The notes under the pieces: generated by a model | Told to the model about the DNA's origin: nothing | What the model saw: the letters and a program-made list of their open reading frames with translations, nothing else | Database searches by the model: none | Assembly: GCA_023460715.1 (NCBI GenBank) | Contig: JAEWPH010000090.1 | Span: 1 to 8,831, forward strand | From: Pseudomonadota bacterium | GTDB lineage: Bacteria; Pseudomonadota; Gammaproteobacteria; Burkholderiales; Burkholderiaceae_C | DNA: 8,831 nucleotides | Reading direction: 5' to 3' | Shown: piece after piece, positions 1 to 6,827 of the stretch | Numbering within the stretch: position 1 is the first letter of the stretch | Layout of the letters: each line of letters opens with the position of its first letter | Translations under genes and position numbers: made by a program

Positions 1-59
1 GTGCTGCGCACGGCGGGCAGGGGGACGCAGCCGTCGCTGCGGGGCGGCCCTTGCTGGGC
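1..59 (+). repeat. Partial copy of a three-hairpin interspersed repeat (copy A)
   Basis: Positions 19-59 match 3586-3626 at 39 of 41 bases, including an unbroken 30-base identity (30-59 against 3597-3626). The window starts inside the element. Bases 1-3 and 9-11 (GTG/CAC) pair around the loop CTGCG at 4-8. The equivalent hairpin of the other copy has a different stem (ATCG/CGAT) around the same CTGCG loop, so pairing is kept while sequence changes. Bases 30-35 and 43-48 form the last stem-loop. The left part of the element lies outside the window. I infer a REP-like or MITE-like non-coding repeat; no open frame in it looks like a gene. Confidence 0.8.
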
Positions 60-441
60 TGCTGCTGGGCGGGGCCGCGCTCGCATCCACCGCCGTTGGC
101 GACGCATGCCCCGAAGGATGACATCCCGACATGGGGCGCATCGTTCTCTCGCCTTCGCCGCGGCAGTCTTGGAGGCCTTCGATGGCGCACCAGGGGGCCT
201 CTGCCCCTCACAGCGTCGCGCGCTTTTCACCGCCGGCGAGTGCCGCCCTGGCGGGCGCGCTGCCGTATCCTCGGCGGCTATGACGATTTTCTTGTCCGTG
301 CGCCTGCCGGGCGCTTGCGGCCCCGCTGCAGGGCGATCGCGGACCCTCGGGGCTTGCACCACGCATGCCGCTGTACGCCGCTGCGGCACAGCGCTGCCGC
401 ACACGGCGGCGGACGGCTGCATTCCCACGCGCTAGCCCGCC
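60..441. other. Gene-free stretch upstream of the acetyltransferase gene
   Basis: No frame on either strand gives a recognisable protein. The open frames here are rich in Arg, Pro and Gly, as expected from G+C-rich non-coding DNA, and lack ribosome binding sites. Small inverted repeats are visible: GGATG/CATCC at 116-120 and 122-126, and GGGGC/GCCCC at 194-198 and 203-207 around a 4-nt loop. Neither is followed by a T tract, so I do not call a terminator. An in-frame TAG at 433-435 closes the frame of the following gene. I see no confident promoter. Confidence 0.6.
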
Positions 442-954
442 ATGGACAGCACGCTGCACATCCGTGACGCACAGCCCTCCGATGCCGCCGCGCTGGCCGG
501 CCTGCTCGGCGGCATGGGCTGGTTCACGGTCTATGCGGATTCGACGCCCGCCCAGGCCCAGGAACGGCTGCGCGGGCTGATCCAGTCCGCCGCAGGCGGG
601 CAGCACCGCATGCTGCTGGTGGCCGAGGATGGCGCGCAGCCGCGGCTGCTGGGCTACTGCGCCGTGCACTGGCTGCCAGTGGCGATCCAGCTGGGCTGGG
701 AAGCCTATGTCAGCGAGTTGTTCGTGGCCGAGTCCGCGCGCGGCACGGGCGCCGGCAGCGCCCTGCTCGATGCCGCCGTGCAGGCGGCCCGCGAACGCCA
801 GTGCGTCCGCATCTGGCTGATCAACAACCGCGAGCGCCCGTCCTATGCGCGGGGCTTCTACCCCCGGCACGGTTGGACCGAGCAGGCGGAGATGGCCCGC
901 TTCGTCCTGCCGCTGGCAGCGCCGCCGCAACCTTCCGGAGACTCCCTGCCATGA
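442..954 (+). CDS. GNAT-family N-acetyltransferase
   Basis: This 170-residue protein has the layout of a single-domain GCN5-related acetyltransferase, which moves the acetyl group of acetyl-CoA to an amine. The acetyl-CoA pyrophosphate-binding motif A is visible as R100-G-T-G-A-G105, following the strand Y89-VSELFVAE-97. The C-terminal part (S134 to W145, [12 protein letters not shown]) fits the strand 5, helix 4 and 'GFY..HGW' segment typical of the family. The substrate cannot be read from the sequence. The start is bounded by an in-frame TAG at 433-435, making ATG 442 the first possible ATG; no clear Shine-Dalgarno sequence precedes it, so a later start is possible. The stop overlaps the glpK start as ATGA, so the two are probably co-transcribed and translationally coupled. 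A link between its substrate and glycerol metabolism would be speculation. Confidence 0.85.
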   Translation: MDSTLHIRDAQPSDAAALAGLLGGMGWFTVYADSTPAQAQERLRGLIQSAAGGQHRMLLVAEDGAQPRLLGYCAVHWLPVAIQLGWEAYVSELFVAESARGTGAGSALLDAAVQAARERQCVRIWLINNRERPSYARGFYPRHGWTEQAEMARFVLPLAAPPQPSGDSLP

Positions 955-2465
955 CAAACAAATCCACCACCACCTACCTGCTCGCCCTCGACCAGGGCAC
1001 CTCCAGCTCGCGCAGCATCGTCTTCGACGACCGCGGCCGCATCGTGGCCCAGGCGCAGCTGGAGCTGCCCCAGATCTATCCCCAGCCCGGCTGGGTGGAG
1101 CACGACCCGCTGGAGATCTGGCGCACGCAGCTCGCCACCGCGCGCCAGGCGCTGGAGCAGGCCGGGCTGCAGGCCGGCGACATCCGCGCTTTGGGCATCA
1201 CCAACCAGCGCGAGACCGCCGTGCTGTGGAACCGCCGCACCGGCAAGCCCGTGCACCACGCCATCGTCTGGCAGGACCGGCGCGCAGAACCGCTGTGCGC
1301 CGAGCTGCGCAGCCAGGGCCACGAGGCCACCATCCAAGCCAAGACCGGGCTGCGCGTGGATGCGTATTTCTCCGCCACCAAGCTGCGCTGGCTGCTCGAC
1401 AACGTGCCCGGCGCGCGGGCTGCGGCCGATGCCGGCGAGCTGGCCTTCGGAACGGTGGACAGCTGGCTCATCTGGCAGCTCACGGGCGGCAAGGTGCATG
1501 TGACGGATGTGAGCAACGCCGCCCGCACCATGCTGTTCAACGTGCACACCAACGACTGGGACGATGACCTGCTCGGCCTGCTGCGCATCCCGCGCAGCCT
1601 GCTGCCGCGCGTGCAGCCGTCCAGCAGCGATTTCGGCACCACCGACAGCGCCCTGTTGGGCGGCGGCATCGCCATCGGCGGCGTGGCGGGCGACCAGCAG
1701 AGCGCGCTCTTCGGCCAGGCGTGCTTTTCGGCCGGCATGGCCAAGAACACCTATGGCACGGGCTGCTTCCTGCTGATGCACACGGGCCATTCCTTCCAGA
1801 CGTCCAGCAACGGCCTGCTGACCACCAGCGCGGCCCAGGCCACGGCGCGGCCCGAGTACGCCATGGAGGGCAGCGTGTTCGTGGGCGGCGCCGTGGTGCA
1901 GTGGCTGCGCGACGGCCTGCGCGCCATTTCGTCCAGCAGCGAGGTGCAGTCCCTGGCCGAGAGCGTGCCCGATTCGGGCGGCGTGATGATGGTGCCCGCC
2001 TTCACCGGCCTGGGCGCGCCCTACTGGAAGCCCGAGGCGCGCGGCACTATCACCGGCCTGACGCGCGGCACCACCATCGCCCACATCGCGCGCGCCTCGC
2101 TGGAGAGCATCGCCTACCAGAGCGCCGCCCTGCTGCAGGCCATGAGCCGCGACGCGGTGGCCGCCGGCGGCGCGCCGGTGAGCGAGCTGCGCGTGGACGG
2201 CGGCGCCTGCGTGAACGATCTGCTGATGCAGTTCCAGGCCGACCTGCTGGGCATTCCCGTGGTGCGCCCCGAGGTGGTGGAGACGACCGCCCTGGGCGCC
2301 GCCTACCTGGCCGGCCTGTCGTGCGGTGTGTACCGCGGCACCGAGGAACTGTCCGGCCTGTGGCGCGCGCAGCGGCGCTTTCTGCCCACGCTGGGCTTGG
2401 CCCGCGCGCATGCGCTCATGGCGCAGTGGGAGCACGCCGTGGCGCAGGCCACGCTGCCGCAGTAA
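951..2465 (+). CDS. glpK: Glycerol kinase
   Basis: GlpK phosphorylates glycerol with ATP to sn-glycerol 3-phosphate in the cytoplasm. The 504-residue length matches the usual size of about 500. The N-terminal phosphate-binding loop is D14-QGTSSSR-21, followed by G82-ITNQRET-89, which carries the glycerol-binding Arg-Glu pair (R87, E88). The family signature [13 protein letters not shown] spans 139-151, with Y139 at the glycerol site. G247-DQQ-250 supplies the catalytic Asp (D248) and a substrate-binding Gln. A C-terminal VDGGA segment belongs to the second ATPase domain. ATG 951 was chosen because it overlaps the upstream stop (ATGA), has GGAG at 937-940 ten bases ahead, and gives the normal N-terminus. 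No glpF, glpD or glpR lies nearby in the window, which is less usual for glpK. Upstream in-frame codons exist but run through the acetyltransferase gene. Confidence 0.98.
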   Translation: MTNKSTTTYLLALDQGTSSSRSIVFDDRGRIVAQAQLELPQIYPQPGWVEHDPLEIWRTQLATARQALEQAGLQAGDIRALGITNQRETAVLWNRRTGKPVHHAIVWQDRRAEPLCAELRSQGHEATIQAKTGLRVDAYFSATKLRWLLDNVPGARAAADAGELAFGTVDSWLIWQLTGGKVHVTDVSNAARTMLFNVHTNDWDDDLLGLLRIPRSLLPRVQPSSSDFGTTDSALLGGGIAIGGVAGDQQSALFGQACFSAGMAKNTYGTGCFLLMHTGHSFQTSSNGLLTTSAAQATARPEYAMEGSVFVGGAVVQWLRDGLRAISSSSEVQSLAESVPDSGGVMMVPAFTGLGAPYWKPEARGTITGLTRGTTIAHIARASLESIAYQSAALLQAMSRDAVAAGGAPVSELRVDGGACVNDLLMQFQADLLGIPVVRPEVVETTALGAAYLAGLSCGVYRGTEELSGLWRAQRRFLPTLGLARAHALMAQWEHAVAQATLPQ

Positions 2466-2470
2466 AAAAA

Positions 2471-2563
2471 CATAGCACGCTGCGCTTATCCCTGCTGCAT
2501 TTGAATGTCATTCAGCATCAAGAACCAAGAAGGGCAGGCGCAAACAGCTATTCATTCAATAGC
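2471..2563. repeat. Two diverged, oppositely oriented copies of a small interspersed repeat
   Basis: The segment at 2472-2491 resembles, and 2538-2551 exactly matches, parts of the element at 3739-3764. GCGCAAACAGCTAT occurs at 2538-2551 and 3747-3760. The left part (ATAGC, four differing bases, TGCGCTT, ATCC) is the same element in reverse orientation with substitutions. The right part also forms a hairpin, GCTATT/AATAGC at 2547-2552 and 2558-2563 with loop CATTC. A further small palindrome, TGAATG-T-CATTCA, lies at 2502-2514. The sequence is visibly more A+T-rich than the genes on both sides. No T tract supports a terminator. I associate this motif with repeats common in Comamonadaceae genomes; that is memory, not a search. 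Confidence 0.6.
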
Positions 2564-2610
2564 ACCTCTCCGACGGCCGCGCCTTCCTGCGCAGGCCGCC
2601 ACGTGCCGCC

Positions 2611-2638
2611 GCTGGCGCGCCCCGCCAGGCGCGACAAT
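2611..2638 (+). promoter_or_regulatory. Possible proC promoter
   Basis: GACAAT at 2633-2638 resembles a sigma-70 -10 box and would start a transcript about 40 bases before proC. The matching -35 region (around 2611-2616, GCTGGC) is poor. The call rests on position and the -10 alone. Confidence 0.25.
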
Positions 2639-2683
2639 GCGGACCACCTTTTCCCTCCACCCCCTCTGCAGCAGCCCACCGCC

Positions 2684-3541
2684 ATGAGCGCCCATTCACC
2701 CTCCCCTTCCGCTCCGTCCTCCTCGCAGCCCGTGATCGCCTTCATCGGCGGCGGCAACATGGCCAGCGCCATCATCGGCGGGCTGATCCGGCAAGGGCTG
2801 CCGCCCACGCAGATCGAGGTCGTCGAGCCCTTCGGCGAGGCCCGCGCGGCGCTGCTGCGCGCCCACGGCATCACGGCGCTGGTCAAGCCCGGCCCGCAGT
2901 TGGAGCGCGCGCGGCTGGTGGTCTGGGCCGTCAAGCCGCAGACCTTCCGCGAGGCGGCCGCCGAAGCCCGCGCCTTCACGCCCGAGGCCGTGCACCTGAG
3001 CGTGGCCGCCGGCATCCGCAGCGGCACCATCGCCGAGTGGCTGGGCACCGAGCGCGTGGTGCGCGCCATGCCCAACACGCCGGCGCTGATCGGCAAGGGC
3101 ATGACCGCGTTGTTCGCCCGCCCGGGGCTGACGCCCGCCGAGCATGCCTCGGTCGAGCAGGTGATCGCCCCCACCGGCGACTTCCTGTGGGTGGACGACG
3201 AGAAGCACCTCGATGCCGTGACCGCGCTGTCGGGCTCGGGCCCGGCCTATGTGTTCTTTTTCCTGGAGGCCATGATCCAGGCCGGCGCCGACATGGGCCT
3301 CACGCGCGAGCAGGCGCACAAGCTGGCCGTGGGCACCTTCGTCGGCGCCTCCGAGCTGGCGCGCAAGTCGGACGAGCCGCCGGAGCTGCTGCGCCAGCGC
3401 GTCACCTCCAAGGGCGGCACGACGTATGCGGCCATCACCTCGCTGGAGCAGGACCAGGTGCACCTGCAGTTCATGCGCGCGCTGCACGCGGCCAAGCACC
3501 GGGCGCGGGAGCTGGGCGAAGAGTTTGGGACATCCCCCTGA
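2684..3541 (+). CDS. proC: Pyrroline-5-carboxylate reductase
   Basis: ProC catalyses the last step of proline synthesis, reducing 1-pyrroline-5-carboxylate to proline with NAD(P)H in the cytoplasm. The protein has 285 residues against about 270 in E. coli; the excess is a Ser/Pro-rich N-terminal tail (residues 1-16). The Rossmann dinucleotide-binding loop is F20-IGGGNMA-27, followed by A82-VKPQ-86 and M129-PNTP-133. The dimerisation domain has L182-SGSGPAY-189, and the family signature lies at 233-255, around V240-TSKGGTT-247. ATG 2684 is the first in-frame start that keeps the whole Rossmann fold, although no strong ribosome binding site precedes it. The gene stands alone on the plus strand. 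Its last codons and TGA fall in the left edge of a hairpin repeat (3534-3626), so the final residues may derive from that element. Confidence 0.97.
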   Translation: MSAHSPSPSAPSSSQPVIAFIGGGNMASAIIGGLIRQGLPPTQIEVVEPFGEARAALLRAHGITALVKPGPQLERARLVVWAVKPQTFREAAAEARAFTPEAVHLSVAAGIRSGTIAEWLGTERVVRAMPNTPALIGKGMTALFARPGLTPAEHASVEQVIAPTGDFLWVDDEKHLDAVTALSGSGPAYVFFFLEAMIQAGADMGLTREQAHKLAVGTFVGASELARKSDEPPELLRQRVTSKGGTTYAAITSLEQDQVHLQFMRALHAAKHRARELGEEFGTSP

Positions 3542-3626
3542 GCGGCTGCGCCGCTTCCCCCTTCTCTCATCGCTGCGCGATGGGAAGGGGGACGACGCCG
3601 TCGCTGCGGGGCGGCCCTTGCTGGGC
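3534..3626 (+). repeat. Three-hairpin interspersed repeat (copy B) starting at the proC stop
   Basis: Three stem-loops follow one another. The first is AGCGG/CCGCT (3541-3545, 3551-3555) around loop CTGCG. The second is a 9-bp stem at 3556-3564 and 3584-3592, with an inner ATCG/CGAT stem (3569-3572, 3578-3581) again around CTGCG. The third is 3597-3602 with 3610-3615 (one G-U pair), whose loop also contains CTGCG. The right 41 bases match copy A at 39 positions. A C5 run at 3534-3538 inside the end of proC has a counterpart at the left of the recG copy, which is why I start the element there. It lies between the convergent genes proC and ubiA. No T tract follows, so it is not a classical intrinsic terminator, though it could slow polymerase or protect the proC mRNA 3' end. 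Confidence 0.75.
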
Positions 3627-3738
3627 GTCTACGGGCCTTGGGCCGCGCCGGTGGCGAGGGCTGTGTGCGATGCGGGCGCCGGAAGCCCTGCCTGAGCCAG
3701 AGAGCAGATGCAATGACCCAATATGCCACTAGCGCCCT

Positions 3739-3764
3739 TGGATAAAGCGCAAACAGCTATCAAA
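3739..3764 (-). repeat. Small interspersed repeat downstream of ubiA
   Basis: Read on the minus strand this is the motif TTGATAGCTGTTTGCGC followed by TTTATCCA. It shares 14 exact bases (3747-3760) with 2538-2551 and, in reverse orientation, most positions with 2472-2491. It sits just past the ubiA stop in the convergent proC-ubiA spacer. GCGC occurs at 3747-3750 and again at 3732-3735 (minus-strand order GCGC, then GCGC), a possible weak hairpin. No gene content. Confidence 0.55.
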
Positions 3765-3775
3765 ACAGAAGCACA

Positions 3776-4651
3776 TCAGCGCAGCGCGTAGCCGGCGGCG
3801 ATGCCGGCGAAGAGCGTGAAGCCGATCCAGTGGTTCTGGCGGAAAGCGGTGAAGCAGCCTTCGCGCGTGCGGTGGCGGATGAGGGTGAAATGCCAGGCCA
3901 CCTGGGCCAGCACCGCCGCGATCGCCAGCCAGAAGGGCCCGCCCAGGGCGAGGGGTACCAGGGCCGCGGCCCAGATCGCCACCAGCAGCAGGTAGAAGGC
4001 GACGATGGCCGCCACGTCGAAGCGGCCCAGGGTGATGGCCGAGGTCTTCATGCCGATCCTGAGGTCATCGTCGCGGTCCACCATGGCGTATTCGGTGTCG
4101 TAGGCCAGCACCCAGAACAGATTGCCCAGCACCAGCCACAGCGCCAGCCAGGGCACGTCGCGGCCCACGGCGGTGAAGGCCATGGGGATGCCCATGCTGA
4201 AGGCCACGCCCAGCACCGCCTGGGGCATCGAGAAGAAGCGCTTGGTGAACGGGTAGAGGATGGTCACGGCCAGCGCCGGCACCGACCAGGCGATGGTGGC
4301 CGCGTTGGTGGTGAGCACCAGGGCGAAGGCCACCAGCGCCAGCACGGCGCCCACGGCCAGCGCCTCACGCACCGACACGGCGCCGCTCGTGATGGGCCGC
4401 TGCGCCGTGCGCTTGACGTGTCGGTCGAAGTCGCGGTCGGCCACGTCGTTCACGCAGCAGCCGGCGCTGCGCATGAGGATGGTGCCCAGCGTGAACACCG
4501 CCAGCAGGTGCCAGCCCGGAAAGCCGTCCGCCGCGATCCACAGCGCCGCCAGCGTGGGCCACAGCAGCAGCAGCCAGCCGGCGGGGCGGCTCCAGCGGAT
4601 CAGGTCGAGGTAGAGCGCAAGGCGCGACGGGGGCGTGGCGGTGGTCGGCAT
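3776..4651 (-). CDS. ubiA: 4-hydroxybenzoate polyprenyltransferase
   Basis: UbiA is an inner-membrane enzyme that attaches a polyprenyl chain to 4-hydroxybenzoate, the first membrane step of ubiquinone synthesis. The 291-residue protein is of normal length and consists mostly of hydrophobic helices. Both Asp-rich motifs that bind Mg2+ and the prenyl diphosphate are present: N68-DVADRDFD-76 and Y184[12 protein letters not shown]196. Family landmarks such as LLLLWPTL (27-34), H78-VKRTAQRP-86 and the YPF.KR segment (133-138) also fit. ATG 4651 gives the expected N-terminus, but I see no Shine-Dalgarno sequence, and the dps terminator ends only about 16 bases upstream. Its promoter is therefore unclear: read-through from dps, or a start inside the terminator region. 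It converges with proC across a repeat-filled spacer. Confidence 0.97.
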   Translation of the reverse strand: MPTTATPPSRLALYLDLIRWSRPAGWLLLLWPTLAALWIAADGFPGWHLLAVFTLGTILMRSAGCCVNDVADRDFDRHVKRTAQRPITSGAVSVREALAVGAVLALVAFALVLTTNAATIAWSVPALAVTILYPFTKRFFSMPQAVLGVAFSMGIPMAFTAVGRDVPWLALWLVLGNLFWVLAYDTEYAMVDRDDDLRIGMKTSAITLGRFDVAAIVAFYLLLVAIWAAALVPLALGGPFWLAIAAVLAQVAWHFTLIRHRTREGCFTAFRQNHWIGFTLFAGIAAGYALR

Positions 4652-4666
4652 GACAAGACAGGGGCG

Positions 4667-4695
4667 GAAAGGAAAACGCCCGCAGGCGCGGGCGT
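4667..4695 (-). terminator. Intrinsic terminator of dps
   Basis: On the minus strand ACGCCCGC (4695-4688) and GCGGGCGT (4683-4676) form a perfect 8-bp G+C-rich stem with a 4-nt loop. The stem is followed at once by TTTTCCTTT, a fair U tract. It lies about 80 bases past the dps stop. The distal edge is about 16 bases before the ubiA ATG, so it also insulates or attenuates ubiA. Confidence 0.75.
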
Positions 4696-4772
4696 GGCGG
4701 GCTGCGGCGAACCGCGAGCTTAGAGCATGTTCATCACGGTCGCGCAGCGATCGCGCAGGCCGCAGGGGCGCA

Positions 4773-5294
4773 TCACTCTTCCAGCAGCGAGCGCAGCATC
4801 CAGGCGGTCTGCTCGTGCACCGTCAGGCGCTGGGTCAGCAGGTCGGCCGTGGGCTCGTCGCTGGCCTTGTCGGCGATGGGAAACAGCTCGCGGGCCGTGC
4901 GGGCCACGGCTTCATGGCCTTCGACCAGGATGCGCACCATCTCCAGCGCCTGGGGCGGCGTGCTGGGGGCGTCGGGCAGCGTGGTCAGCTTGCCGAACTG
5001 GGCATAGGAGCCCGGCGCCGCGTGGCCCAGCGAGCGGATGCGCTCGGCGACCGGGTCGACGGCGTTCCACAGCTCGGTGTACTGGCCCATGAACATGGTG
5101 TGCAGCGTGTTGAACATCGGGCCCGTCACGTTCCAGTGGAAGTTGTGGGTCGTCAGGTACAGCGTGTAGGTGTCGGCCAGCAGGCGCGACAGGCCCTGGG
5201 CGATGGCCGCGCGGTCCTTGTCGCTGATGCCGATGTTGATGCGGGGCGCGCCCGTCTTGCTGAGGGGGGTCTTGGTGGCGGTCGTCTTGGCCAT
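4773..5294 (-). CDS. dps: Dps-family DNA-protection / ferritin-like protein
   Basis: Dps proteins form 12-subunit shells that oxidise and store iron, using up H2O2, and often coat DNA under stress. This 173-residue protein begins with a Lys/Thr-rich tail ([15 protein letters not shown]), consistent with DNA binding, followed by a ferritin-like four-helix core. Ferroxidase-site residues that can be aligned with E. coli Dps are H53 and H65 (12 apart), D80 and E84. The position that is normally acidic four residues after the second His is M69, so one iron ligand appears replaced. The start at 5294 is supported by AAGGAG five bases ahead; an upstream in-frame ATG would add an Arg-rich leader without a site. 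oxyR lies upstream on the same strand, fitting OxyR control, but I could not find a convincing OxyR operator. A good terminator follows. Confidence 0.95.
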   Translation of the reverse strand: MAKTTATKTPLSKTGAPRINIGISDKDRAAIAQGLSRLLADTYTLYLTTHNFHWNVTGPMFNTLHTMFMGQYTELWNAVDPVAERIRSLGHAAPGSYAQFGKLTTLPDAPSTPPQALEMVRILVEGHEAVARTARELFPIADKASDEPTADLLTQRLTVHEQTAWMLRSLLEE

Positions 5295-5486
5295 GGTCGC
5301 TCCTTGCGTGCAGTGGAAAACTCGGGGAAGCCTGCCCCGGCCAGCGTTGCCACGGCCGGGCGCAGTCCTGCGGAAACTGTAGCGCAAGCGCCAGGCCCGT
5401 CCCTGCGCGGGGACAAATGAAGTGCGGCGTCGCAGGCGGCCGGGCGGCTGCGCAGGCGCGTGGGCGGAAGAGGAAAGAAGCCGGCG
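5295..5486 (-). promoter_or_regulatory. oxyR-dps spacer with the dps leader and possible promoter
   Basis: A strong Shine-Dalgarno sequence AAGGAG (5305-5300) decides the dps start. TACAGT on the minus strand at 5381-5376 could be a -10 box, about 80 bases ahead of the dps ATG, but no good -35 is present. Activator-dependent promoters often lack one. The full four-part OxyR consensus of spaced ATAG elements was not visible. No clear oxyR terminator was found, so oxyR read-through into dps remains possible. Confidence 0.35.
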
Positions 5487-6452
5487 TCAGGACAGGCGCG
5501 TCACGCCGGGCAGCTCGCAGGCGTACACGGCGTTGCGCAGCGCGGCGATGGCTTCGTAGCGCGTGAAGCTGCGGCGCCAGGCCAGCACCACGCGGCGCAT
5601 GGGCGGCGGGCTGCCGTCGGCCTCGACGATGGGCATGTAGCGGATGTGCGTGTCGTCGCTCTTGCGGCGCTTGGAGCCGGCGTGCAGCGCATCGCGCGGC
5701 ACCGACAGGCGGGGCACCAGGGTGACCCCCATGCCGGCCGAGACCATGTGCTTGATGGTCTCCAGCGACGAGCCCTCGAACGTACGGCGGATGCCTTCGG
5801 CATTGCTCGCGTAGCGGGCGAACTCGGGGCACACCTCCAGCACGTGGTCGCGGAAGCAGTGGCCTGCGCCCAGCAGCAGCATGGTCTCGCTCTTGAGTTC
5901 CGACGTGGAGATGCTCTTGCGTTCCGCCAGCGCATGGCTGCTGGGCACGGCGGCCATGAAGGGCTCGTCGTACAGCGGCGCCATGGCCAGGCCGGTGTCG
6001 GGGAACGGCTCGGCCAGGATGGCGCAGTCGATCTCGCCCGTGCGCAGCATTTCCAGCAGCTTGACGGTGAAGTTCTCCTGCAGCATCAGCGGCATCTGCG
6101 GCGTGCGCGCGATGGAGTGGCGCACCAGCTCGGGCAGCAGGTAGGGGCCGATGGTGTAGATCACGCCCAGCGTCAGCGGGCCGGCCAGCGGGTCCTTGCC
6201 GCGCTTGGCGATCTCCTTGATGGCGGCGGCCTGCTCCAGCACGCTCTGCGCCTGGCGCACGATCTCCTCGCCCAGGGACGTCACCGACACATCGCCCGCG
6301 CTGCGCTCGAACAGCTTCACCTCCAGCTCGTCCTCCAGCTTCTTCACGGCGACGGACAGCGTGGGCTGCGAGACATAGCAGGCGTCGGCCGCGCGGCCGA
6401 AGTGCTTTTCCCGCGCGACGGCGACGATGTACTTGAGTTCGGTGAGGGTCAT
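5487..6452 (-). CDS. oxyR: LysR-type peroxide-sensing regulator OxyR
   Basis: OxyR senses H2O2 by forming a disulfide and then activates genes such as katG, ahpC and dps. The 321-residue protein has an N-terminal winged helix-turn-helix (about 1-60, with the recognition region A21-ADACYVSQPTLSVAVKKLE-40) and a C-terminal LysR substrate-like domain. The redox pair is intact: G197-HCFRDHVLEVC-208, with C199 and C208 at the E. coli positions, and T100 in Y99-T-I is the conserved threonine near the peroxide site. ATG 6452 gives the standard 'MTLTELKYIVAVARE' N-terminus, although no strong ribosome binding site is visible. dps follows on the same strand and recG lies upstream on the same strand, with a divergent lipoprotein gene between. 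LysR regulators often repress themselves from the divergent region; this is inference. Confidence 0.97.
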   Translation of the reverse strand: MTLTELKYIVAVAREKHFGRAADACYVSQPTLSVAVKKLEDELEVKLFERSAGDVSVTSLGEEIVRQAQSVLEQAAAIKEIAKRGKDPLAGPLTLGVIYTIGPYLLPELVRHSIARTPQMPLMLQENFTVKLLEMLRTGEIDCAILAEPFPDTGLAMAPLYDEPFMAAVPSSHALAERKSISTSELKSETMLLLGAGHCFRDHVLEVCPEFARYASNAEGIRRTFEGSSLETIKHMVSAGMGVTLVPRLSVPRDALHAGSKRRKSDDTHIRYMPIVEADGSPPPMRRVVLAWRRSFTRYEAIAALRNAVYACELPGVTRLS

Positions 6453-6827
6453 GGGACGAGGGGCGGATGAACCTGCGATTGTGCGCCAACTCCGCCGGCT
6501 GCGCCGCCGGCCGTTCCGCAGAGTGGGCGACCCCAGCGCGCACCGGCTCCGACCATGGGGAACAGGGCGACTGCAGGCGCTGCGGCAGCGCGGCTCGGCA
6601 ACGCCACGCGGCCGCCCCGCGCCGGCGGCACCGCCCTTCGTTATGCGGCGCGCCCATGGAGTCCCACGGCGCCTTGCGCCTTGTCAGCCCCGTGACCGGA
6701 GAGCCGCGCCGACGGTGCCTGATGCCCTTACCATCGGCGGCCGCATGCACGCAGGTGCGGCGTTTACAGAGCCGGGCCGGCCACGCGCGCACCCAGGCTC
6801 CATACCAACCAAGAGAGGGAGATTCCT
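6453..6827. other. Divergent intergenic region between oxyR and the lipoprotein gene
   Basis: These 375 bases should carry promoters for oxyR (leftward) and the lipoprotein gene (rightward). I see no confident -35/-10 pair for either. Perfect small inverted repeats are present: GCCGG/CCGGC at 6494-6498 and 6507-6511 around an 8-nt loop, and GGCGC/GCGCC at 6668-6672 and 6676-6680 around CTT. Open frames through the region are Arg/Ala/Gly-rich and resemble no protein I know. AGGGAG at 6816-6821 is the lipoprotein gene's ribosome binding site, six bases before its ATG. Confidence 0.5.

Noticed and set aside
103..141. Larger hairpin around GGATG/CATCC upstream of the acetyltransferase gene
   Set aside because: The outer pairing (CCCC/GGGG) needs mismatches and bulges, and this G+C-rich stretch gives such pairings easily by chance.
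208..957. Minus-strand frame of about 249 codons opposite the acetyltransferase gene
   Set aside because: Composition is typical of an antisense shadow, and the plus strand shows a coherent GNAT fold.
858..2435. Open frame of about 525 codons on the minus strand opposite glpK
   Set aside because: It mirrors the glpK codon bias, is dominated by Gly, Ala, His and Gln, and has no recognisable domain; glpK on the plus strand has all catalytic motifs.
1721..3541. Long plus-strand frame that could make proC a 606-residue fusion
   Set aside because: The part before 2684 is out of frame within glpK and through the repeat-bearing spacer, rich in Arg and Ala. Only the part from 2684 matches ProC.
3556..3592. 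The 9-bp hairpin after proC as an intrinsic terminator
   Set aside because: No T tract follows on the plus strand, and the hairpin is part of a repeat found elsewhere, including inside a coding sequence.
5295..5486. OxyR binding site in front of dps
   Set aside because: The spaced ATAG/CTAT pattern could not be seen; OxyR sites are degenerate, so absence by eye is not decisive.
4912..6792. Open frame of about 626 codons on the minus strand across dps, oxyR and the region upstream
   Set aside because: It is the out-of-frame shadow of oxyR and dps, Arg/Ala/Gly-rich and without domain features.
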